64,000 nt of DNA, from assembly GCA_016709665.1 (NCBI GenBank), contig JADJMI010000011.1:1-64000 (forward strand), written 5' to 3'. Of the stretch, positions 18,259 through 27,077 are shown piece by piece; position 1 is the stretch's first letter; each line of letters starts with the position of its first letter. Made by a program: the position numbers and the translations under genes. Below the pieces are notes generated by a model. The model did not search any database and was not told the origin of the DNA. It was given only the letters and a program-made list of their open reading frames with translations. The DNA comes from Betaproteobacteria bacterium. Its GTDB lineage: Bacteria; Pseudomonadota; Gammaproteobacteria; Burkholderiales; Usitatibacteraceae.

Positions 18259-18839
18259 CAGACGTCGTACCCCGCTTCCCAGTCCACCGTGATGCGTTTC
18301 GCTTCCCGGTCGACCTTCAACACGTAGTGGGCGACGAAGGGGATGAGTCTCTCCCGCTCGCCCTTCACCACCAGCACGTCGGCACCGCCGCCGCGCACCA
18401 ATTCCGTCACCCGCCCGAGCGCTTCGCCCTGCAGGTTCACCACCTCGAGCCCTTCCAGGTCCACCCAGAAGAACTCGCCTTCGGCGGCCTCCCCGAGATC
18501 TTCCCGGGTGACCGCCACGTCGCAGCCCCGCAGGAGCTCGGCGGCGGTGCGGTCGTCGATGCCCTCGAGCTTCGCCGAGATGGCCGCCGGACGCACCTTG
18601 AATTCCTGGAGCTTCGCCGACTGCCACCCGGCCTTGCCGCGTATCCACCACGTGGGGTGGGCGCCGAGCGAGCCGGGGGTTTCGGTGAAGGTCCGGAGCT
18701 TGACCCACCCCTGGATGCCGAAGGCGCCCATGAGGCGCCCCATGACGACCAGGGCCGATTCGTCCCCTTCGAAGGGGACGCCCGCCGCCTGGCTAGGCAG
18801 CAGCGGCTTCGGGCTTGGCGGTGAGCTGGGCCTTGCCAC
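18258..18839 (-). CDS. rimM: Ribosome maturation factor RimM
   Basis: RimM helps 16S rRNA processing and 30S head assembly with S19. The RimM N-terminal barrel (VVMGRLMGAFGIQGWVKLRTFTE) and the PRC-barrel (GEFFWVDLEGLEVVN, PFVAHYVLKVDREAKRITVDWEAGY) are clear. The start is uncertain. The GTG at 18839 gives 193 residues and overlaps rpsP by 47 bp, while the internal ATG at 18743 gives 161 residues and would clip the first strand. A start between them by a rare codon is possible. Confidence 0.9.
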   Translation of the reverse strand: MARPSSPPSPKPLLPSQAAGVPFEGDESALVVMGRLMGAFGIQGWVKLRTFTETPGSLGAHPTWWIRGKAGWQSAKLQEFKVRPAAISAKLEGIDDRTAAELLRGCDVAVTREDLGEAAEGEFFWVDLEGLEVVNLQGEALGRVTELVRGGGADVLVVKGERERLIPFVAHYVLKVDREAKRITVDWEAGYDV

Positions 18840-19068
18840 GCTTGATCAGCTTCTTCACCGCGTCCGAGGGCTGCGCGCCCTGCTTGATCCAATGGCTGGC
18901 GCGGTCGAGCTGGATGCGATAGCCCGGTTCGTTGCCGGCGGCCTTGGGGTTGTAGAAGCCGATGCGCTCGATGAAGCGCCCGTCGCGCGGCATGCGCGAA
19001 TCGGCGACGACGATGCTGTAGTAGGGACGATTCTTCGCGCCACCGCGCGCCAGTCGGATGACAACCAT
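18793..19068 (-). CDS. rpsP: 30S ribosomal protein S16
   Basis: This 91-residue S16 has the expected MVVIRLARGGAKNRPYYSIVVADSR N-terminus and the IERIGFYNP motif. The tail is alanine-rich. It is the first gene of the operon, with a consensus-like promoter about 92 bp upstream and a leader hairpin at 19082-19096. The stop lies inside the long form of rimM. Confidence 0.97.
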   Translation of the reverse strand: MVVIRLARGGAKNRPYYSIVVADSRMPRDGRFIERIGFYNPKAAGNEPGYRIQLDRASHWIKQGAQPSDAVKKLIKRGKAQLTAKPEAAAA

Positions 19069-19081
19069 GCTTGGCTCCAAT

Positions 19082-19096
19082 CCCGTTGAAAACGGG
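19082..19096 (-). promoter_or_regulatory. Leader hairpin before rpsP
   Basis: The transcribed leader contains a 6-bp stem, CCCGTT-TTC-AACGGG, 14 bp before the rpsP ATG and overlapping the region just 5' of the ribosome binding site. It could mediate autoregulation of the operon or simply stabilise the mRNA. There is no independent evidence. Confidence 0.4.
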
Positions 19097-19159
19097 TAAC
19101 AGTTGCGTTGAGTGCCCCGGCGGTCCTTAAATCAAACCCCGAGTGCGGAAAAGCCTTGC

Positions 19160-19188
19160 ATTATAAGGGCTTGGGGATTCCGCCGCAA
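19160..19188 (-). promoter_or_regulatory. Sigma70 promoter of the rpsP-rimM-trmD-rplS operon
   Basis: The minus strand reads TTGCGG (19188-19183), a 17-bp spacer, then a perfect TATAAT (19165-19160). Transcription would start near 19153 and give a leader of about 85 nt before the rpsP ATG at 19068. The box lies in a divergent gap with the methyltransferase gene starting at 19203. Confidence 0.82.
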
Positions 19189-19202
19189 CCGGCAAGGGCA
19201 GA

Positions 19203-20396
19203 ATGACGCCAACCCACGGCCCCGCCATGACCGACCCGAACCCCGACCTCCTCGCCCAGGCCGACGCCCTCTGCCAGGACTCGTCCTTCCGCGAGGCGCT
19301 CTGGCGCCACCTCACCTACCGGCGCCCGGACGGCGACCTGGCCGGGCTTCGAACCCGCATCCACCCGGACGACCAGATGCTCCGGCATTCGCTCCGGCAC
19401 TGGGGCGACGCCAACCGGTCGGTGAGCCAGTACTACGGCGTGGCCCTCCAGCAGCACGACGCCGCCCGGCAGGTGCTGGCCCTCACCCGTCCCGATGGCG
19501 CGGCGGGCCTCGCGATCCTCGATTTCGCCTGCGGGTACGGCCGGCTGCTGCGCTTCCTCACCCATTCCGTGCAGCCCTCGCAGGTGTGGGCCGCGGAGAT
19601 CCAGCCGGACGCCGTCGCTTTCGTGCACGGGGAGTACGGCATCGAAAGCCTTCCCTCGGCCTACGACCCGGACGCCTTCGCGCCCGGCCGGGCCTTCGAC
19701 TTCATCTGGGTGGCCTCCCTCTTCTCGCACCTGCCGGACCACCTGTTCCAGCGCTGGCTCGCGAAGCTGGTCTCGCTGCTCACGCCCACCGGGGTGCTCT
19801 GCTTCACCGTGCACGACGAATGCCTGCTGCCGCCGGAAATCCCGATGTCCGCCGCCGGCATCCACTTCATCGGCTCGAGCGAGATCGAGGAGTTGGACAA
19901 CCGCGCCTACGGAACGACTTTCGTCACGGAGGAGTACGTGCGCCGTGCCGTCGCCGCCGCGCGGGGCTCGCCCTGGGGCGGCGCGGTTCGGCTCAAGCGA
20001 GCGCTTGCCAACGAGCAGGATCTCTATGTGGTGCCGAAGGACCCGGGCCACGACCTGGGCGGCCTGCTTCGCTTCCGGCGGGGCGCCTGGGGCTGGGCCG
20101 ACGAGGTCGCCTTCGACCGCGCGGGCTCGCTGCGCCTCGCGGGCTGGGCGGCCACGCTGGACGAGGGCCCGGCGAAGTGCGTGGAGATCCGCGTGAACGG
20201 CGAACCGTTCGAGGCCACGGTCGACCAACCCCGCGAGGACGTCGCCCGCGTGCTGGGCGATGCGCGCCTGGGGATGAGCGGTTGGGCCTTCGAGCGATCC
20301 TTCGCGGCGCCGCGGGTGTTCGTCGAGGCGAGCGCGAGGAGCACGCGGGGCGACGCGGCCCTGCTCTACGCCGGCTGGCTTTGCGCGCCCGCCTGA
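19203..20396 (+). CDS. Class I SAM-dependent methyltransferase with C-terminal extension
   Basis: This 397-residue protein has a Rossmann-like methyltransferase core: motif I LAILDFACGYGRLLRFL near residues 99-115, the acidic AAEIQPDAVAF, and the FDFIWVASLFSHLP motif near residue 165. Residues from about 290 on form a separate beta-rich segment (LRLAGWAATLDEGPAKCVEIRVNGEPFEATV and LGMSGWAFERSF), reminiscent of extra domains on cell-surface polysaccharide methyltransferases. The alternative ATG at 19227 would remove eight residues. The substrate is unknown. It is convergent with the binding-protein gene. Confidence 0.8.
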   Translation: MTPTHGPAMTDPNPDLLAQADALCQDSSFREALWRHLTYRRPDGDLAGLRTRIHPDDQMLRHSLRHWGDANRSVSQYYGVALQQHDAARQVLALTRPDGAAGLAILDFACGYGRLLRFLTHSVQPSQVWAAEIQPDAVAFVHGEYGIESLPSAYDPDAFAPGRAFDFIWVASLFSHLPDHLFQRWLAKLVSLLTPTGVLCFTVHDECLLPPEIPMSAAGIHFIGSSEIEELDNRAYGTTFVTEEYVRRAVAAARGSPWGGAVRLKRALANEQDLYVVPKDPGHDLGGLLRFRRGAWGWADEVAFDRAGSLRLAGWAATLDEGPAKCVEIRVNGEPFEATVDQPREDVARVLGDARLGMSGWAFERSFAAPRVFVEASARSTRGDAALLYAGWLCAPA

Positions 20397-20406
20397 GCGC
20401 GCGCGC

Positions 20407-21516
20407 CTAGAAGCGGAACCGGCCGTTGCGGCCGATGACCGCGAGCTCCACGTAGCGGTTGCCGTGGCGCTGCTCGGGGCCGAAGGTCACGGTGTAGCCG
20501 CCCACGTCCATGGCGCCCAGGCCATTGAGCGCCTTGTAGAGGCTCTCGCGCGTGACGTCCTTGCCGGAGCGCTTCATCGCCTCCGTGAGCACCTTGGCGG
20601 CGATGCACGCCTCGAGGTTCGTGTAGTTGAGCTCCGGCAGGCCGGCCTTCCTGATGGCCTCGCCGCACTCCTTGATGACCGGCACCGTCGACTTGGCCGG
20701 CGGCGGCACGACGCCCGCCACCGAGACCCCGGCCGCATCCGGGCCCGCTGCCTTGGCGAGCTGGCTGGGACCGACGAAGGAAAGCGAGGTGATGCTGTAG
20801 GGCTTGCCCGCGGCCTTCAGCGCCTTCACCACCTGCGCGGTGGCGCCGTAGAGCGTGGTCGCCACGATGATCTGCGGATCGCTCGCGATGATGGCGTCGA
20901 TCTGGGCTTTCTCGACGTCCGCGTTGCGCTTCAATTTGACGCCCACGGCCTTCTTGCCGGCGCGCTGCATGATGCGCTCGACGGTGGCGAAGTTCTGGTT
21001 GCCGATCTCGTCGTCGTAGTTGATGACCGTGACGCGGTCGACGCCCAGGCTCTTCCAGTGCTCGAGGATCTTCTCGAGCTCGTCGGCGTAGGAGGCGCGC
21101 ATCACGAAGACGAAGCCGTTCTGCTTGTGGATGGCGTCGGCGCCGGTGAAGGGCGCGAAGAAGGGGACTTTCTTCTCCTTCACGATGGGCATGGCATCGA
21201 GCGAGAGCGTGGCGGAGGCGAACCCGAAGAGCGCCACGGCCCCCGATTCGTTCACCAGCTTCACGGCGTTGGCGCCCGCGACCTTGCGGTCGTTCTTGTC
21301 GTCGACGGAGATGAATTCGATCTGCTTGCCGCCGATGCCGCCCGAGTCGTTCACCCGCTTGAACCAGGCGGCGGCGCCGTCGCGGATGTCCTTGCCGATC
21401 TCCGCGTTGGAGCCGGTGAGGGGGGCCGACTGGCCGATGACGATCTTGTCGGCGCCGTGGCTGGCGAGCGGAATGGCCGCTGCCAGCACGATCGCCATGT
21501 GCGCGAAGCGATGCAT
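20407..21516 (-). CDS. LivK-type ABC transporter substrate-binding protein
   Basis: This 369-residue periplasmic binding protein has a signal peptide (MHRFAHMAIVLAAAIPLASHGA) and the type I fold typical of branched-chain amino acid or aromatic-acid receptors. Recognisable stretches are IVIGQSAPLTGSNAEIGKDIRDGA, VDDKNDRKVAGANAVKLV and DDEIGNQNFATVERIM. No permease or ATPase gene accompanies it in this window, so it is either an orphan receptor or works with a transporter encoded elsewhere. A 17-bp palindrome with GATAAT lies 61-77 bp upstream. Confidence 0.88.
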   Translation of the reverse strand: MHRFAHMAIVLAAAIPLASHGADKIVIGQSAPLTGSNAEIGKDIRDGAAAWFKRVNDSGGIGGKQIEFISVDDKNDRKVAGANAVKLVNESGAVALFGFASATLSLDAMPIVKEKKVPFFAPFTGADAIHKQNGFVFVMRASYADELEKILEHWKSLGVDRVTVINYDDEIGNQNFATVERIMQRAGKKAVGVKLKRNADVEKAQIDAIIASDPQIIVATTLYGATAQVVKALKAAGKPYSITSLSFVGPSQLAKAAGPDAAGVSVAGVVPPPAKSTVPVIKECGEAIRKAGLPELNYTNLEACIAAKVLTEAMKRSGKDVTRESLYKALNGLGAMDVGGYTVTFGPEQRHGNRYVELAVIGRNGRFRF

Positions 21517-21576
21517 GCGTGTGTCCCTTTCCCGGGATTCCTGCGCTCGCCCCTGATCGTTGTTGTTGTGCGGGGT

Positions 21577-21593
21577 GGCGCGATTATCGCGCC
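21577..21593 (-). promoter_or_regulatory. 17-bp palindrome containing a GATAAT -10-like box
   Basis: GGCGCGAT-T-ATCGCGCC is a perfect 8+1+8 dyad upstream of the LivK-type gene. On the minus strand its centre reads GATAAT, one base from consensus TATAAT. A second dyad with the same GCGAT-T-ATCGC core occurs at 28374-28390, also directly upstream of a minus-strand gene. It may be a -10 box embedded in an operator. Confidence 0.4.
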
Positions 21594-21672
21594 TTGGGGA
21601 CGCGGGGGGGAAACGAGAGGGGTTCCGGCCGACGGGCGGTGCCCGAAGGGGAACGAGCGGTCGCCGGGACGT

Positions 21673-21687
21673 CCGGCGGCCCGCCGG
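21673..21687 (-). terminator. Hairpin after ffh
   Basis: CCGGCGG-C-CCGCCGG is a perfect 7-bp stem only 8 bp past the ffh stop. There is no T-run on the minus strand, so intrinsic termination would be weak. This is the only structure seen between ffh and the downstream binding-protein promoter region. Confidence 0.35.
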
Positions 21688-21694
21688 CACGATC

Positions 21695-23047
21695 TCAGCG
21701 CATGCCGCCGGGCAGCATGCCCTTCATGCCCCGCATCATCTTCGCGAGGCCGCCCGACTTCATCATCTTCATCATCTTCTGCATCTGCTCGAACTGGTTG
21801 AGGAGGCGGTTCACCTCCTGCACCTGCACCCCGGCCCCGGCCGCGATGCGGCGCTTTCGGGAGGCCTTGATGAGCTCGGGCTTGGCGCGCTCGAGCGGCG
21901 TCATGGCGTTGATGATGCCCTCGGTGCGGCGCAGCTGCTTTTCCTGCAGGTCCGGCGCCTGGCTCGCGGCCTGGGCGAACTGCGCGGGCATCTTGTCCAT
22001 GAGGCCGGCCATGCCGCCCATCTTCTTCATCTGCTGCAGTTGCGACTTGAAATCCTCGAGGTCGAAGCCCTTGCCCTTCTTGAACTTGTCGGCGAGCTTC
22101 TTCGCCTCGACCTCGTCGACGTTCTTGCGGGCCTCCTCGACGAGCGACAGGATGTCGCCCATGCCGAGGATGCGCGAGGCGAGGCGTTCCGGGTGGAAGG
22201 CCTCGAGGCCGTCCATCTTCTCCGAGACGCCGACGAACTTGATGGGCGCGCCCGTCACCTGGCGCACGGAGAGGGCCGCGCCGCCGCGCGCGTCGCCGTC
22301 GAGCTTGGTGAGCACCACGCCCGTGAGCGGCAGCGCCTCGGCGAAGGCCTTGGCGACGTTCACCGCGTCCTGGCCCTGCATGGAATCGACGACGAAGAGC
22401 GTCTCCACCGGCTTCACCGCCGCGTGGATCGCCTTCACCTCGGCCATCATCGCCTCGTCGATCGCGAGGCGGCCGGCCGTGTCGACGATGAGCACGTCGT
22501 GGTAGTGCTTCCTCGCCCAGTCGAGCGCGTTCACCGCGATGTCGACGGGCTTCTGCGAGGGGTCCGACGGGAAGAGGTCGATCGCGAGCTGGGCGGCGAG
22601 GCTCTTCAGCTGGTCGATGGCCGCCGGGCGGTAGACGTCGGCCGAGACGAGGAGGACCTTCTTCTTCTGGCCCTTGAGCAGCCGGGCGAGCTTGCCCGCG
22701 CTGGTCGTCTTGCCCGCGCCCTGAAGGCCCGCCAGCAGGATGACGGCCGGGGGCGTGGTGGCGAGGTCGAGGGCCGCGTTCGTGCCGCCCATGAGCGCGA
22801 CCAGCTCGTCGTGCACCACGCCCACGAGCGCCTGCCCCGGGGTGAGGCTGCCGACGACGTCCTGGCCGAGGGCCTTCTCCTTCACCCGCGCGGTGAACTC
22901 CCGCACGACGGGCAATCCGACGTCGGCCTCGAGCAGGGCGAGTCGCACCTCGCGCAGGGCTTCCTGCACGTTGTCCTCGGTGAGGCGGGCGTGGCCGCGA
23001 ACCGTCTTGATGACGGACGCGAGGCGTTGCGTCAGGGTGTCGAGCAT
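21695..23047 (-). CDS. ffh: Signal recognition particle protein Ffh
   Basis: Ffh binds signal sequences and 4.5S RNA and targets nascent membrane proteins to FtsY. The protein is 450 residues. The NG domain shows the P-loop LAGLQGAGKTTSAGKLA near residues 100-116, DVYRPAAIDQL, DTAGRLAIDE and TKLDGDARGG. The C-terminal M domain is methionine-rich and ends in QKMMKMMKSGGLAKMMRGMKG. The length and all GTPase motifs are normal. It diverges from ypjD. Confidence 0.97.
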   Translation of the reverse strand: MLDTLTQRLASVIKTVRGHARLTEDNVQEALREVRLALLEADVGLPVVREFTARVKEKALGQDVVGSLTPGQALVGVVHDELVALMGGTNAALDLATTPPAVILLAGLQGAGKTTSAGKLARLLKGQKKKVLLVSADVYRPAAIDQLKSLAAQLAIDLFPSDPSQKPVDIAVNALDWARKHYHDVLIVDTAGRLAIDEAMMAEVKAIHAAVKPVETLFVVDSMQGQDAVNVAKAFAEALPLTGVVLTKLDGDARGGAALSVRQVTGAPIKFVGVSEKMDGLEAFHPERLASRILGMGDILSLVEEARKNVDEVEAKKLADKFKKGKGFDLEDFKSQLQQMKKMGGMAGLMDKMPAQFAQAASQAPDLQEKQLRRTEGIINAMTPLERAKPELIKASRKRRIAAGAGVQVQEVNRLLNQFEQMQKMMKMMKSGGLAKMMRGMKGMLPGGMR

Positions 23048-23088
23048 GCGGGAGGCCGGGGGAGTGGTGTAGACTGAATTGGTCCGAA

Positions 23089-23919
23089 ATGCCCCAATCC
23101 GTTCCCTATTTTATCACCGCGGCCTGCTGGCTCATCCTCGCGATGCTGGCCTGGCAGGCGGCCTCCCGTCCGGCACCCGCCGGGGCGGCCTTCGGCGGCG
23201 CCTTCCGCGCCGAAAGCGTGCTGCTGCCGATGGCCCTCGTGCTGCACGGCGTGCTCGTCTACCAGGGCATCGTGACGCCGGAGGGCCTCAACCTCGGCGT
23301 GGGCAATTCGATCTCCCTCATCGTCTGGCTCACCGTCTCCATCTACTGGCTGGGCGGCATCGCATACCCCGGCCTCGCGACGCTGCAGGGCTTCTGGGCG
23401 CCCATCGCGGCGCTCGCCGTGGCCGCGCAGTGGGCCCTGCCCTCGCGCGCCGTGGTGCAGTACGGCGGCGACACGGTGTTCGCGCTGCATTTCGCCATCG
23501 CCATGCTCGCCTACGCCCTCTTCGCCGTCGCCTCGGTGCACGCCGTGGTGATGCTCGCGGAGGAGCGCTGGCTGCGCCGGGGCATCATGCCGCCGTTCCT
23601 GCGCGGGCTTCCGCCCCTGCTCGAGATGGAAGCCCTCCTCTTTCGCATCGTGATGGCCGCCTTCGTCCTGCTCACCCTCACGCTGGTGACGGGCGTCTTC
23701 TTCTCCGAGCAGCTCTTCGGCAAGGCCGCGAAGGCCAACCACAAGACCATCTTCGGCGTCATCTCGTGGCTCATCTTCGGGCTGCTGCTCGCCGGCCGCT
23801 ACTTCCGGGGCTGGCGCGGCAAGCGCGCCGTGTACTTCACGCTGGGCGGCTCCGTCGCGCTGCTGCTCGCGTACGTCGGCAGCAAGTTCGTCCTCGAAGT
23901 CATCCTGCAACGCTCCTAG
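23089..23919 (+). CDS. Cytochrome c assembly (CcsA/YpjD-type) membrane protein
   Basis: This 276-residue protein has eight predicted hydrophobic segments. The CcmC/CcsA-type domain is visible through DTVFALHFAIAMLAYALFAVASVHAVVML and KANHKTIFGVISWLIFGLLLAGRY. It lacks the full tryptophan-rich WWD motif of CcmC/CcmF, as is usual for YpjD. YpjD is commonly encoded between ffh and a CorC-type protein in gammaproteobacteria and betaproteobacteria, exactly as here. Its role is unclear, possibly in haem handling. Confidence 0.85.
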   Translation: MPQSVPYFITAACWLILAMLAWQAASRPAPAGAAFGGAFRAESVLLPMALVLHGVLVYQGIVTPEGLNLGVGNSISLIVWLTVSIYWLGGIAYPGLATLQGFWAPIAALAVAAQWALPSRAVVQYGGDTVFALHFAIAMLAYALFAVASVHAVVMLAEERWLRRGIMPPFLRGLPPLLEMEALLFRIVMAAFVLLTLTLVTGVFFSEQLFGKAAKANHKTIFGVISWLIFGLLLAGRYFRGWRGKRAVYFTLGGSVALLLAYVGSKFVLEVILQRS

Positions 23920-23947
23920 CGCGCCGCCTGCGCGCGACCTCCCCGCC

Positions 23948-25261
23948 GTGATCGACCAAATTCCGCTGTTCTGGCTCGTCGTCACGCAGGCGACGCTCCT
24001 GCTCACCTCGGGTTTCTTCTCGATCGCCGAGACGAGCATGATGGCGCTCAACCGCTACCGCCTGAAGCACCTGGTGCGCCAGGGCAAGCGCTCGGCGAAG
24101 CTCACGCAGGACCTGCTCGACCACACCGACAGGCTCCTCGGCGTGATCCTGCTGGGCAACAACCTGATCAACTCCGCCTCGACGGTGGTCGCGACGCTCA
24201 TCTGCACGCGCCTGTTCGGCGAGGGCGAAGTGACGCTCGCCATCGCGACGGCCGGCGTCACCTTCGGCATCCTCGTCTTCAGCGAGATCACGCCCAAGGT
24301 GATCGGCGCCACGTACCCGGAGCACATCGCGCTGCCCTCGGCCTACGTGCTCACGCCGCTGCTGCGCGTCGCCTACCCCTTGGTGTGGTTCGTGAACCTG
24401 TTCGTGCAGGGCCTGCTGCGGCTGATGATGATCAAGCCGCGCTCGGAGGGCGACGGGCAGCTCTCGATGGAGGAACTGCGCACCCTGGTGCTGGAGGGCG
24501 GCAAGTTCATCCCCGCGAAGCACCAGTCGATCTTCCTGAACCTCTTCGAGCTGCAGGGCATGACGGTGGACGACACCATGACCCCGCGCGGGCAGCTCGA
24601 GGGCATCGATCTCGAGGACGACATCGACGACATCCGCCTCGCCATCGCCACGGCGCACCACACGCGCCTGGTGGTCTACGAGGGCGGCCTCGACAAGGTG
24701 ACGGGCATCCTGCACGTGCGCAAGTTCCTGAACGCCTCGCGCCGCGAGCCCGTGGACAAGGAAGGCCTGCGCGAGATCCTGCGCGAGCCCTACTTCGTGC
24801 CCGAGGGCACGCCCCTGCTGGTGCAGCTCACGAACTTCCAGGAGCAGATGCGCCACGTGGGCCTCGTGGTCGACGAATACGGCGAGGTGCTCGGCCTCGT
24901 CACGCTGCAGGACATCCTCGAGGAGATCGTCGGCGAGTTCACCAGCCAGAAACCGATGGCCGGCGGTCTGTGGCGCCGCGAAACCGATGGCTCGGTGATC
25001 GCCGAGGGCGCGTGCCCGCTGCGCCTGCTCAACCGCAAGGCGGGCTTCCATTTCCCGCTCGAGGGGCCCAAGACGATCAACGGCCTCGTGCTGGAGGCGC
25101 TGGAGGCCATCCCGGAACCCGGCACGGCCCTCGTGATCGCCGGTCACCCCGTGGAGATCATGCAGGTGCACGACCGCATGGTGAAGGTCGTGCGGCTGCG
25201 CGAGCGCAAGTCGGACGGCCGGGCCGCCGCTCAGGCGGTCGGCGCCTCGTCGACCCGGTAG
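23948..25261 (+). CDS. CNNM/CorC-family (HlyC/CorC) membrane protein with CBS domains
   Basis: This 437-residue protein starts at a GTG 28 bp after ypjD. It has a DUF21 membrane domain (about residues 1-190, including FFSIAETSMMALNRYRLKHL), two CBS motifs (MTPRGQLEGIDLEDDIDDIRLAIA and VVDEYGEVLGLVTLQDILEEIVG) and a C-terminal CorC_HlyC transporter-associated domain. The family is linked to Mg2+/Co2+ efflux. The gene order ffh-ypjD-corC is conserved. Its 3' end overlaps the convergent FAD oxidoreductase gene by 31 bp. Confidence 0.88.
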   Translation: MIDQIPLFWLVVTQATLLLTSGFFSIAETSMMALNRYRLKHLVRQGKRSAKLTQDLLDHTDRLLGVILLGNNLINSASTVVATLICTRLFGEGEVTLAIATAGVTFGILVFSEITPKVIGATYPEHIALPSAYVLTPLLRVAYPLVWFVNLFVQGLLRLMMIKPRSEGDGQLSMEELRTLVLEGGKFIPAKHQSIFLNLFELQGMTVDDTMTPRGQLEGIDLEDDIDDIRLAIATAHHTRLVVYEGGLDKVTGILHVRKFLNASRREPVDKEGLREILREPYFVPEGTPLLVQLTNFQEQMRHVGLVVDEYGEVLGLVTLQDILEEIVGEFTSQKPMAGGLWRRETDGSVIAEGACPLRLLNRKAGFHFPLEGPKTINGLVLEALEAIPEPGTALVIAGHPVEIMQVHDRMVKVVRLRERKSDGRAAAQAVGASSTR

Positions 25262-26361
25262 CGCGCGAGGAAGCGACGGTCGATGCGGTCCTTCCAGTGC
25301 CACACCCATCGCCCGGAAAAGGTGAGCGGCCCGTAGAGCCCGATGGCCCGCTTGTCGCCGCAGGCGATGAGGGCGAGGAAGCGGCTGGGCGTCACGTGCG
25401 TCTCGAGCGGCTGCCCCGCGAGGGCGGCGCGCAGGTTGGCGGCGAGCGCCGGCCCCGCCCGCACCGCGAAGACGCCCGCCTTGGGACGCGGGTTGTCCAG
25501 GCTCGTCGCGCAATCGCCGGCGCCGAAGATCTCCGGGTGCGAGACGCTCTGCATGAAATCGTTCACCAGGAGGAATCCGCGCGCGTCGGTTCGCAGCCCC
25601 GAATCGCGGAAGATCGGGCTCGCCGCGGCGCCCGCCACCCAGAAGGTGGCGTCGCTCGCGAACTCGATCGTGTCGCGCAGGCGCACGAAGCCCGCGCCGA
25701 CCTCCGCCACCCGGCTCGAGGGATGGATCCCGATGTTGCGCTTCGCGGCGAGCCGGAGCAGGCGGTTCCGGGCGCCATCGCCGTAGTCCGGCAGCACCAC
25801 GGGCGTGTCGGCCAGCACGCGCACGTGCGGCGCGGCCGCGCCCAGCAGCGTGCGCATGCGGTGATCCATCGCGAAGGCCACCTCGAGGCCGGCCGCGCCG
25901 CCGCCCACCACCGTGATGGAACCGATGTCGCCGCGCTGCGCCCGACCCAGCAGGCTCTCCCAGCCGAGCACGAAGCGCTCGAGGGGGCGAACGGGGGTCG
26001 CGTACGTCTCCACGCCGAGGGCATCGCCCAGGTAGGACTGCGAGCCGATGTCGATCGAGAGCACGTCGTAGGGCACCGACTCGCCGTTGGCGCAGACGAC
26101 CTCTCGCCTCGCCGGGTCCACGAGCACGCCCGACGAGGACACCACGCGCGCCCGCGCGCGGCTCGCGAGGGGGCCCAGGTCGATGCCGCACTCGTCGAGG
26201 CCGTAGTGGCCCGCGACGTAGCCCGGGAGCATGCCCGAGTAGACCTGGATCGCCACCGGCGAGACGAGGGTGACGGCGAGGCCGGAGTCGAGCGGCTCCG
26301 CCATCGCCCGCAGCACGTGCACGTGCGCGTGGCCACCGCCCAGGAGCACGAGGCGCTTCAC
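25231..26361 (-). CDS. FAD/NAD(P)-dependent oxidoreductase of the SelD-associated NDH type
   Basis: This 376-residue flavoprotein begins MKRLVLLGGGHAHVHVLRAMAE, with the dinucleotide-binding GGGHAH and then YSGMLPGYVAGHY. That N-terminus is characteristic of the NADH-dehydrogenase-like domain often fused to selenophosphate synthetase. A second NAD-binding motif (ITVVGGGAAGLEVAFAM) lies near residue 155 and a FAD-binding IFGAGDCA near 285. No SelD domain follows. A GTG start overlaps the DUF3047 stop (GTGA), so it is the last gene of the ArsS-island directon. The substrate is unknown. Confidence 0.83.
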   Translation of the reverse strand: MKRLVLLGGGHAHVHVLRAMAEPLDSGLAVTLVSPVAIQVYSGMLPGYVAGHYGLDECGIDLGPLASRARARVVSSSGVLVDPARREVVCANGESVPYDVLSIDIGSQSYLGDALGVETYATPVRPLERFVLGWESLLGRAQRGDIGSITVVGGGAAGLEVAFAMDHRMRTLLGAAAPHVRVLADTPVVLPDYGDGARNRLLRLAAKRNIGIHPSSRVAEVGAGFVRLRDTIEFASDATFWVAGAAASPIFRDSGLRTDARGFLLVNDFMQSVSHPEIFGAGDCATSLDNPRPKAGVFAVRAGPALAANLRAALAGQPLETHVTPSRFLALIACGDKRAIGLYGPLTFSGRWVWHWKDRIDRRFLARYRVDEAPTA

Positions 26362-27077
26362 GGCCGCCTCTCCAGGCGGAAGTCGCCGAACCAGGCGGTG
26401 ACCCGCTCGCCCGTCTGGTCGGTGTCGTTGCCCGCGGCCAGGCCCGTCACGCGAGGCACCGGGCCGTTCCATTCGGCGCCGAAAGCCTCGCGGAAATCGG
26501 CCTCGAGGTCGCGCGATTCGACGGCCCACGCGCCCGCGCCGCCGCTGCGCAGCACCACGGTTCGCACGCGGTCCGTGTACGGGTTCCAGCGCGTCGTGCC
26601 GGGTGCGTGGCGGTTGTCCCACACGTAGCAGAGCGCGGCCGTGGGCACCTCGCGGCCATAAATGTTGCGGGCGAGGAAGACCTTGAGGCGATGGCCGACG
26701 GAAAGCGAATCGGCCGGCACGTCGAAGAAGACATACACGCGGGCGGCGAAATCGTCGCCCGCCTTCGTCGCGAGGTCCGCCTTGTCCACGACGCGGTCCA
26801 CCTTCCAGCGCCAGCGCAGCATCGGCCGGGCGGCCACGTCGTGCGCGAGCGGATGGGAAACCGTGCCCGCGGCCGCCTCGGCGGTCGAGCGAAGCACCGT
26901 GACGCCCTCGTCGGCCACGAGCGCCACCCGCGGGGCCGCCACCTTGGGCAGCGTGAGCGGAATCCAGCCGGCGGGCAGTGCCTCGCCGGGCTTCATCGCC
27001 GAGAACGGCGCGGGATCGGCGGGCGCAGGGGCCGCCTGCGCCAGCGCGACGAAGCCCGCGACCAGGAACGCGATCAC
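26358..27077 (-). CDS. DUF3047 exported protein
   Basis: This 239-residue protein has a short signal-like N-terminus (MIAFLVAGFVALAQAAPA) and the DUF3047 pattern: LRWRWKVDRVVDKADLATKAGDDFAARVYVFFD, then YVWDNRHAPGTTRWNPYTDRVRTVVLRSG near the middle. The family is of unknown function and probably periplasmic. It starts at a GTG overlapping the upstream glycosyltransferase stop and itself overlaps the next gene start, so it is tightly coupled within the island. Confidence 0.85.
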   Translation of the reverse strand: MIAFLVAGFVALAQAAPAPADPAPFSAMKPGEALPAGWIPLTLPKVAAPRVALVADEGVTVLRSTAEAAAGTVSHPLAHDVAARPMLRWRWKVDRVVDKADLATKAGDDFAARVYVFFDVPADSLSVGHRLKVFLARNIYGREVPTAALCYVWDNRHAPGTTRWNPYTDRVRTVVLRSGGAGAWAVESRDLEADFREAFGAEWNGPVPRVTGLAAGNDTDQTGERVTAWFGDFRLERRP

